NCBI GenBank assembly: GCA_015658765.1
Contig: DQOE01000110.1
Coordinates: forward strand, 1-7,132
Origin: Verrucomicrobiota bacterium
GTDB lineage: Bacteria > Verrucomicrobiota > Verrucomicrobiia > Limisphaerales > UBA1096
DNA: 7,132 nt
Direction: 5' to 3'
Shown piece by piece: positions 1-4,799 of the stretch (positions are counted from its first letter, which is position 1; every line of letters begins with the position of its first letter). The notes beneath the pieces are model-generated. The model saw only the letters and a list, made by a program, of their open reading frames with translations. It was not told the DNA's origin and made no database searches. The position numbers and the translations under genes are program-made.

Positions 1-476
1 AACACGCGCGTCGCGGTGGCCACCCGGCTGCGAAGGCGCATGTTGTGAATCATCTCCGGTCGGCGCAGGTCGAGGTAACGGTACTTGAGGCGCAGCTCCT
101 CGTTGACTTTGGCCGCGACCTCGGGGTCGTCAATGCTGAACGGCAGCACGTCGGCGTGGTTGAGCACCTCGAGTTGTTCGGCCACGACCTCGACGAGGCC
201 TGTGTCGATCTTCTCGTTCTTCGTGCCGTCGGGGCGGACACGCACCTTGCCGGTGACGCTGATGACGCTCTCGCTGTGGAGCTTTGAGGCGGTCTCGAAC
301 AGCTCGGCCGGCAGGTCGCTGGGGTCAAACACCGCCTGCGTGCGGCCTTCGCGATCGCGGATGTCGATGAAAAGCACCCCGCCCAGGTCGCGGTTGGAAT
401 GCACCCAGCCGTTGAGGGTGACGGCTTGGCCGACGTGTTCGTCTCGTATTTCGTTGCAGTGATGCGTGCGCTTCAT
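1..476 (-). CDS. aspS: Aspartyl-tRNA synthetase, N-terminal part (runs off left edge)
   Basis: Class II aminoacyl-tRNA synthetase that charges tRNA(Asp), and in many bacteria tRNA(Asn), with aspartate in the cytoplasm. The 158 residues visible start at an ATG at 474-476. Residues about 1-107 form the OB-fold anticodon-binding domain, with the family signatures GWVHSNRDLGG (23-33) and FIDIRDREG (36-44). The hinge into the catalytic domain, KYRYLDLRRPEM, is at 131-142. The catalytic core and class II motifs 2 and 3 lie outside the window. Position 31 is Leu, as in E. coli, while the RPDG stretch at 81-84 resembles the RPAG of Pseudomonas-type non-discriminating enzymes. Whether it also serves tRNA(Asn) therefore cannot be read from these residues. 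It lies 84 bases downstream of rnd on the same strand and could be co-transcribed. No Shine-Dalgarno is visible before the start. The family assignment is secure. Confidence 0.96.
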   Translation of the reverse strand, partial: MKRTHHCNEIRDEHVGQAVTLNGWVHSNRDLGGVLFIDIRDREGRTQAVFDPSDLPAELFETASKLHSESVISVTGKVRVRPDGTKNEKIDTGLVEVVAEQLEVLNHADVLPFSIDDPEVAAKVNEELRLKYRYLDLRRPEMIHNMRLRSRVATATRV

Positions 477-560
477 TGGCTAAAAAGTGATCAATCCCCC
501 GAAAAAGGGCGGCGGATGTTGCCGGGAAAAGCCCCGGTTTTCAAAGCTTATTTGCGGCGG
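477..560. other. rnd-aspS intergenic gap with a small inverted repeat
   Basis: This 84-base gap separates the rnd stop from the aspS start, both on the minus strand. It contains a perfect inverted repeat with CCGGG at 522-526, a six-base loop and CCCGG at 533-537, followed on the plus strand by TTTT (538-541). Read on the plus strand it has the form of a weak intrinsic terminator, but there is no plus-strand gene upstream for it to end. Read on the minus strand the T-run is replaced by an A-run ahead of the stem, so it would not be a standard terminator for rnd. No clear sigma-70 promoter is visible for aspS. Confidence 0.3.
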
Positions 561-1652
561 TCACAGGTTCAGCAGTTCGCGCTGCCATGGGAGAATCTGT
601 TTGCGCTCCTCGCCGTCCTCGAGCGAGAGCCTCACGAGCGTGGAGCGGCTGGCGATGAGGGTGGGGTCGATGTTGAGTTCCTTGGCCTGCTTGTCGCGCA
701 GCGCCTTGAGGGCCTCGTAAAACAGTTTTTCGCTCTGGCTGATCCGGCGGCGAACCGTGCGGGGGGTTTCGGGCCACTCTTCAGCCGGCAGATCCAGTGC
801 TTGGCCAACCGCTCCGCGCAGCGACTTGAACCGGCGGGTGGAGAGCTTGGCCGGCCAGGCGGTCTTCTGGTTTTTGTCAATCACGGTTCCGGCCAGGCAA
901 ACGAGATCCTCGTGCCGGACAACGAAGTACGGCGGCTTGTTGGCGTCGATGGCCTCGATCTCCCGCCACTGCCATGCGGCGCGAAGGATGGCTTGTTCCC
1001 GGCGGTTGAGTTTGCTTGTGCCCTTGAGTCGCCAGGCCTGGTTGGGGTCAGCTTCCTTGGGTGCGGCGTGATCCTTTATGAGCTTGTCGCAAATTTGCCC
1101 GTGCCAATCGGTACGGCCCTTGACCTTGAGTTGGTCGCGCAGCTTGTCGGCCAAGGCCCGGAGGTGGCGGCTGTCGTTGAGCGCGTAAATGGCCATCTTG
1201 TCGGTCAACGGCCGGCGGGTCCAGTTGGCCTTTTGGGAGCCCTTGTCGAGAGTGATGCCCAGCAGTTTGGACAGCAGATCGTTCAGGCCGAAGGCGGTGA
1301 AACCAAGCAGGCGCGCGGCCCACATCGTGTCAAATATCTTTGACGGGACGAACTGCTGCGCGGCGTACATGAGGCGGAGGTCATTGTCCGAGCCGTGGAT
1401 GAGTAGCTCCCGGCTGGCCAGGGCCTTGAACAGCGCCGTCATGTCGAGCTTTTGCAGGGGGTCGATCAGCACATCCGTGTCGGGGAGGCTGATCTGCAAC
1501 AGGCACAATTTCTCCGGGTACGAGTGGAGGCTGTCCGCCTCGGTGTCGAGCGAGACCCAGCTGGACTTTCGTAGCTCGGGGAGAAACTCCTTTAATTGGA
1601 CTTGAGTATCAATCAAGCGGCGGGATTGTGTCAGCGCTTTCACGGTTGCCAA
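561..1652 (-). CDS. rnd: Ribonuclease D (DEDDy 3'-5' exonuclease with HRDC domain)
   Basis: A 3'-5' exoribonuclease of the RNase D family, which trims 3' ends of tRNA precursors and other small RNAs. At 363 residues it matches the E. coli enzyme (about 375). The exonuclease domain spans about 15-180. Exo I is SLDTEAD (34-40, metal ligands D36 and E38), Exo II is in HGSDNDL (86-92, probable ligand D91), and Exo III of the DEDDy type is YALND (156-160, Y156 and D160). The HRDC domain, starting with LNRREQAILRAAWQWRE, covers about 215-290, and a second helical segment fills 300-363. All catalytic residues are present. The longest reading starts at TTG (1650-1652); a GTG three codons in (1641-1643) is an equally plausible start, and neither has a Shine-Dalgarno. 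It is divergent from the acyl-CoA synthetase gene and upstream of aspS on the same strand. It carries one TTGGCCAA copy. Confidence 0.94.
   Translation of the reverse strand: MATVKALTQSRRLIDTQVQLKEFLPELRKSSWVSLDTEADSLHSYPEKLCLLQISLPDTDVLIDPLQKLDMTALFKALASRELLIHGSDNDLRLMYAAQQFVPSKIFDTMWAARLLGFTAFGLNDLLSKLLGITLDKGSQKANWTRRPLTDKMAIYALNDSRHLRALADKLRDQLKVKGRTDWHGQICDKLIKDHAAPKEADPNQAWRLKGTSKLNRREQAILRAAWQWREIEAIDANKPPYFVVRHEDLVCLAGTVIDKNQKTAWPAKLSTRRFKSLRGAVGQALDLPAEEWPETPRTVRRRISQSEKLFYEALKALRDKQAKELNIDPTLIASRSTLVRLSLEDGEERKQILPWQRELLNL
801..808. repeat. TTGGCCAA palindrome copy 1 (in rnd)
   Basis: The left half-site is extended to GCTTGGCCAA (799-808); the right flank does not match. On the coding strand it is read as GTT GGC CAA, giving Val282-Gly283-Gln284 near the end of the HRDC domain. 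This is the same codon phase as the copies at 2119, 3396 and 6249. Confidence 0.75.
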
Positions 1653-1724
1653 GGCAAAACCGTTATCCGCCCGGCTTGACGAAACGATGGGAACCGTTTT
1701 TGCTCTTCCGCCGATATTGTTAAA
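1653..1724. promoter_or_regulatory. Divergent intergenic region between rnd and acyl-CoA synthetase
   Basis: This 72-base gap separates two divergently oriented starts, so promoters for both genes should lie in or overlap it. A TTGACG hexamer on the plus strand at 1676-1681 matches a -35 box, but no good -10 box sits about 17 bases downstream. An AT-rich patch (1714-1726, including TATTGT at 1715-1720) abuts the ATG of the acyl-CoA synthetase. No AGGAGG-type ribosome site precedes either start. The promoter role follows from gene orientation; the exact elements are not resolved. Confidence 0.4.
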
Positions 1725-3224
1725 ATGAGCAATCTAGCAAACACTTTCACCGAAAACGCCGTCGCCAACGCTGACAAGACAGCTATTTTCTGGGGCGACG
1801 AGCAGGTTACATTTGGCCAGGCGCACCGCTTGGCCGGCGGCTTGGCCAAGCGGCTCAAGGAGGAATTCGGCCTGCAACCCGGTGATCGGGTGGGGCTTTG
1901 GCTGAAGAATTGCCCGGAGTTTGTCTTCTCCCTCTTCGGCATTCTGCTGGCCGAGGGCGTCGTGGTGTCGATCAATAATTTCCTCACGCCGGACGAGGTC
2001 GGCTACATCCTCGAAGACTCCGGGGCCAAGGTGCTCATCAGCGAGGCGTCGATGGCCGAGGGCACGGCGGCTCTCCAGTCGCAGCTCGACGGCCTGGCCG
2101 TGATCGAGGTGGAGGAGCTTGGCCAAGCGGACGACAGCCAAGCGCCCGAGTTGCCACCGGCCGGCCAAGCGGGCGAGGACTTGGCGCTGATCATTTACAC
2201 CTCCGGCACCACCGGCAAGCCGAAGGGCGCGATGCTCAGCAACAACAACCTGCTGCGAAACGTCGGGGGAGTGATGGAGGAACTGGAACTGACGCCGGAG
2301 GATCGCATGGCGTGTTTGCTGCCGATGTTTCACAGTTTCAGCATGACCGTGTGCGTGCTGTTGCCAATGACACAGGGCCTGTCGGTCGTGGCGGTCAAGT
2401 CGCTGCATCCGCCCAAGAACATCATCGGCGAGTTGCTGCGCCACCAGGCGACCGTCCTGCCGGCGATCCCGCAGCTTTACCGCGCGCTGGCCAACGTGCA
2501 GATGCCGCCAGGCATGGCGTTGCGGGTTTGCGTGAGCGGCGCCGCGCCGTTGCCGCTGGAGGTGCTCAAGGCGTTCAACGAGAACGTCGGCATCCCGCTG
2601 CTCGAAGGGTACGGCCTCAGCGAGACCAGCCCGGTCGCCTGCTTCAACCCGTTGCACGGCGAGAAAAAAGCCGGCTCAGTCGGCCTGCCGATTCGCGGGG
2701 TGGCATTCCAGATATGGAACGACGCCGGCGAAGTGTTGCCGACCGGCGAGCAGGGTGAGATCTGCATCAAGGGCCACAACATCATGATCGGTTACTGGAA
2801 CAACCCGGAGGCCACCGCGGCGGCGATCAAGGGCGACTGGTTTCTCTCCGGCGACATCGGCTACCTCGACGAGGACGGCTACCTCTACATCACCGACCGC
2901 AAGAAAGACATGCTGCTCGTCAACGGCATCAACGTCTATCCGCGGGAACTGGAGGAAGTGATCTACCAGTTTGAGGGCGTAAAGGAGGCGGCGGTGATCG
3001 GAATCAACGACCCCCGCAAGGGCGACCTCGTGGTGGCCTGCGTGGCTCCAAGCGAAGGGGCAACCATCGAGGACGCAGCGCTGCTGGGCTTCCTGAAGGA
3101 CAAGCTGGCCGCTTACAAGATGCCCCGCAGGGTGATGCAGATGGAGGCGCTCCCCCGCAACGCCACCGGCAAAATCCTCAAGACCAAGCTCCGCGAAATC
3201 GCCGCCGAGAAATACGCCCGCTAA
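1725..3224 (+). CDS. Fatty-acyl-CoA synthetase (AMP-binding, class I adenylate-forming enzyme)
   Basis: Activates a carboxylic acid, most likely a medium- or long-chain fatty acid, to its acyl-CoA through an acyl-adenylate, feeding beta-oxidation or lipid synthesis. The 499 residues cover the whole family: the large domain is about 1-390 and the mobile C-terminal domain about 390-499. The ATP/P-loop motif YTSGTTGKPKG is at 158-168, the A5 motif EGYGLSETSP at 294-303, the A7 motif SGDIGYLDEDGY at 375-386 (Asp377 binds ribose), the hinge ITDRKKDMLLVNG at 389-401, and the A10 motif PRNATGKILK at 477-486 with catalytic Lys483. No residue appears lost. The length and the LLEGYGLSET stretch fit FadD/LcfA-like ligases; chain-length preference cannot be read from sequence. 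The ATG at 1725 gives the expected N-terminus; no Shine-Dalgarno precedes it. It is monocistronic here, flanked by a divergent and a convergent gene, and carries two perfect copies of the 12-base GCTTGGCCAAGC palindrome. Confidence 0.95.
   Translation: MSNLANTFTENAVANADKTAIFWGDEQVTFGQAHRLAGGLAKRLKEEFGLQPGDRVGLWLKNCPEFVFSLFGILLAEGVVVSINNFLTPDEVGYILEDSGAKVLISEASMAEGTAALQSQLDGLAVIEVEELGQADDSQAPELPPAGQAGEDLALIIYTSGTTGKPKGAMLSNNNLLRNVGGVMEELELTPEDRMACLLPMFHSFSMTVCVLLPMTQGLSVVAVKSLHPPKNIIGELLRHQATVLPAIPQLYRALANVQMPPGMALRVCVSGAAPLPLEVLKAFNENVGIPLLEGYGLSETSPVACFNPLHGEKKAGSVGLPIRGVAFQIWNDAGEVLPTGEQGEICIKGHNIMIGYWNNPEATAAAIKGDWFLSGDIGYLDEDGYLYITDRKKDMLLVNGINVYPRELEEVIYQFEGVKEAAVIGINDPRKGDLVVACVAPSEGATIEDAALLGFLKDKLAAYKMPRRVMQMEALPRNATGKILKTKLREIAAEKYAR
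1840..1851. repeat. GCTTGGCCAAGC palindrome copy 2 (in acyl-CoA synthetase)
   Basis: A perfect 12-base palindrome, followed by GG. It is read as TTG GCC AAG and encodes Leu40-Ala41-Lys42. A partial relative, GCTTGGCCGG, lies just upstream at 1829-1838. Confidence 0.85.
2117..2128. repeat. GCTTGGCCAAGC palindrome copy 3 (in acyl-CoA synthetase)
   Basis: A second perfect 12-mer in the same gene, but in a different codon phase. It is read as CTT GGC CAA GCG, encoding Leu132-Gly133-Gln134-Ala135 in a variable linker just before the ATP-binding motif. Partial relatives follow at about 2137-2144 (GCCAAGCG) and 2161-2171 (CCGGCCAAGCG), so this linker holds a small cluster. Confidence 0.85.
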
Positions 3225-3244
3225 GCCGCCCAACGGGTACTCCC

Positions 3245-3355
3245 ATGTTTGAACAAGCCTTCAAGAATATCGACGACGTCGATGAACTGGGCGAAGTCGC
3301 TTCAATACGGGAGTTGTTCATCAACTTCCAAAAGCACCTCTTCGAAGCCGCGTGA
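3245..3355 (+). CDS. Small ORF (36 aa) with an HsdM-like N-terminus; possible gene remnant
   Basis: An ATG 20 bases after the acyl-CoA synthetase stop opens a 36-codon frame ending at TGA 3353-3355, seven bases from the stop of the convergent transporter gene. It nearly fills the convergent gap. Its first residues, MFEQAFKNIDDVDE, resemble from memory the start of type I restriction-modification HsdM subunits (MFEQxFKNIDDVL), but the rest (ELFINFQKHLFEAA at 23-36) does not continue as HsdM does. It may be a decayed or recombined fragment of an R-M gene, a real small protein with an amphipathic tail, or chance. No Shine-Dalgarno is visible. No terminator hairpin was seen in this gap for either flanking gene. 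Confidence 0.35.
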   Translation: MFEQAFKNIDDVDELGEVASIRELFINFQKHLFEAA

Positions 3356-3362
3356 GCGAATT

Positions 3363-4766
3363 TCAGGCCGTCCCGGCGCTTGGTTGCTCCTGCGCTTGGC
3401 CAAGCGCGGTGGCCGTTGCCTGCTGCTGTTCGCGTTCGAGCGACTCGAACTTTCGTCCGACAATCTTCACGCAGTAAAACCAGATGGCAACGATGATGCA
3501 GGTGAATCCGCCGAGAAGCTGCAGGCCAAGCAGGTTGGTCTCCAGTTGGCCGGCCTCGTTTCGCGTGTTGAGGAACATTGGCACGAGGAAGGCGATTAGC
3601 AGCGCGGCGACTTTGCCGGTGCGCTGGATAAACACCTCGACGAATGCCCGGGCGACGTATTTCTCCTGTCGCGACAGTGGATTGTAGAGAGTCTCGCGTC
3701 CGGTTTGATTGACCGAGTAGGCGAACGTGCTGTCGGAGATTTTCAGGAGACTGGCGGCGAGCAGGATTGGTGCGATGATAAAAAAAAGCGAACTCAACGC
3801 GACGGCCAGGGGCAGGGCCAACAGAATCCAGTGAATGCGATATTTGGGAAAGCCGGCTGCGAAGACACTGAAGCAAAGTTGGACGACTAGCGCTGCGATG
3901 TTTCCAATCGCGTAGACGGTGCCGAAGTGGCTGCCAATGTCCTCTTTGGGCACAAACCGCTCGGTCATCGCCGTGAATTGGTAATCCAGCACCTCCGAAG
4001 TGATCTCATAAAAACCAACGATCCCAGCGATGGCTATCAGGTAACGGGACTTGAAGACCAGTGATGCTCCCTCGATTGCGGCGTTAAACTTTTTCTTCGG
4101 GACATCGTTGGGGCTTGGTTTCGGTTCGTGATGTGGGATCGACTTGGCCATCCACCCCGCGGCAAACGCCAACAGACAGATCACCACGCCGATACCGATG
4201 ATCATGTGCAGCCATTGTTGGTTGTTCATCTCCTCAATCCATCCGCGGAAGTAGGTACTGCCAACGGCACCACCGGACACCGCCCCAAGCACGATAAAAC
4301 CATAAAGCCGTTTGGCGTTCCTAAGGTCGACCGTGTCGTGAAGGAATGAAAAGAAAGCAGCCAGCATGAGGCTAATGTACAGGTCGCCGAACCAGTAGAA
4401 GAGCCAGACTGTTGACTCGCTGGGTTCATTGATTTGCAGCGAAAAGTAGAACGTCATGGCGATGATCAGGCCCATGCAGCAATAGGTCAATCGTTGGCGC
4501 TTGGCCAAGCGGGTGACAAGGGTGAGGAAAACAACCAGCATGAAGGCGATCAAAAGGTTCATGCCCTTGGCCAGAAGTTCAGCACTACTGCCGAGCATCT
4601 CCATCGAGCCCAGCTTGAAGGTCTGATCACCGTCGTATAGCCCGATGAAAAGGCTTTTCTTAAGCGGCTTGAGAATCCAAAAAATGGTCAGTACCAGATT
4701 GATGTACAGGAACATGACCACCGTGAAGGCGATCTTTTTGCCGTTTGAAAAATGGTCGTTTGGCAT
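3363..4766 (-). CDS. Npt1/Npt2 (ATP/ADP translocase)-type membrane transporter
   Basis: An integral inner-membrane protein of 467 residues resembling the NTT/Npt nucleotide transporter family (MFS-like ATP/ADP translocases of Chlamydia, Rickettsia and plastids, with many uncharacterised relatives in free-living bacteria). About 11-12 hydrophobic segments are visible, for example at 12-30, 70-86, 93-110, 121-142, 154-170, 186-205, 242-257, 284-304, 311-342, 385-399 and 413-434. Family-like features are the first-helix motif ILKPLKKSLF (31-40), with Lys36 at the place of Lys in the family's RDTKD, and the loop NQTGRETLYNPLSRQEKYVARAF (353-375). The Gln-rich tail (about 446-462) is probably cytoplasmic. 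Substrate and direction cannot be read from the sequence. It begins 33 bases after the AAA+ gene stop on the same strand, so co-transcription is likely. A small perfect inverted repeat (ACTGA, three-base loop, TCAGT; 4769-4781) lies directly before the ATG. It carries two full palindromes. Confidence 0.82.
   Translation of the reverse strand: MPNDHFSNGKKIAFTVVMFLYINLVLTIFWILKPLKKSLFIGLYDGDQTFKLGSMEMLGSSAELLAKGMNLLIAFMLVVFLTLVTRLAKRQRLTYCCMGLIIAMTFYFSLQINEPSESTVWLFYWFGDLYISLMLAAFFSFLHDTVDLRNAKRLYGFIVLGAVSGGAVGSTYFRGWIEEMNNQQWLHMIIGIGVVICLLAFAAGWMAKSIPHHEPKPSPNDVPKKKFNAAIEGASLVFKSRYLIAIAGIVGFYEITSEVLDYQFTAMTERFVPKEDIGSHFGTVYAIGNIAALVVQLCFSVFAAGFPKYRIHWILLALPLAVALSSLFFIIAPILLAASLLKISDSTFAYSVNQTGRETLYNPLSRQEKYVARAFVEVFIQRTGKVAALLIAFLVPMFLNTRNEAGQLETNLLGLQLLGGFTCIIVAIWFYCVKIVGRKFESLEREQQQATATALGQAQEQPSAGTA
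3392..3407. repeat. 16-base perfect palindrome GCGCTTGGCCAAGCGC (copy 4)
   Basis: The longest copy of the recurring palindrome, symmetric over 16 bases. It lies in the 3' end of the transporter gene, where it is read as CTT GGC CAA GCG (Leu455-Gly456-Gln457-Ala458) in the hydrophilic C-terminal tail, a region likely to tolerate sequence change. Confidence 0.85.
4498..4511. repeat. 14-base palindrome CGCTTGGCCAAGCG (copy 5)
   Basis: A perfect 14-base palindrome in the transporter gene, read as CGC TTG GCC AAG CGC on the coding strand, encoding Arg86-Leu87-Ala88-Lys89-Arg90 in the positively charged loop between the second and third hydrophobic segments. Confidence 0.85.
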
Positions 4767-4799
4767 CGACTGAATCTCAGTTTATCGTGTCGATCCCAG

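Noticed and set aside
522..541. Hairpin with T-run as a transcription terminator
   Set aside because: The T-run follows the stem on the plus strand, where no gene ends; for the minus-strand gene rnd the polarity is wrong. It is kept only as an inverted repeat.
399..1343. Long plus-strand open frame (314 codons) opposite rnd
   Set aside because: It is antisense to rnd, whose exonuclease and HRDC motifs are intact. Its translation shows no recognisable domain and it also crosses into aspS. It is a shadow frame favoured by high GC content.
1734..2657. Minus-strand open frame (307 codons) opposite the acyl-CoA synthetase
   Set aside because: It is an antisense shadow with a His/Gln/Arg-rich translation; the plus strand holds all adenylate-forming motifs.
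1840..4511. TTGGCCAA copies as REP-type mobile repeats or transposon ends
   Set aside because: They lie inside intact coding frames, have no shared flanking sequence beyond the palindrome, no paired orientation and no transposase nearby.
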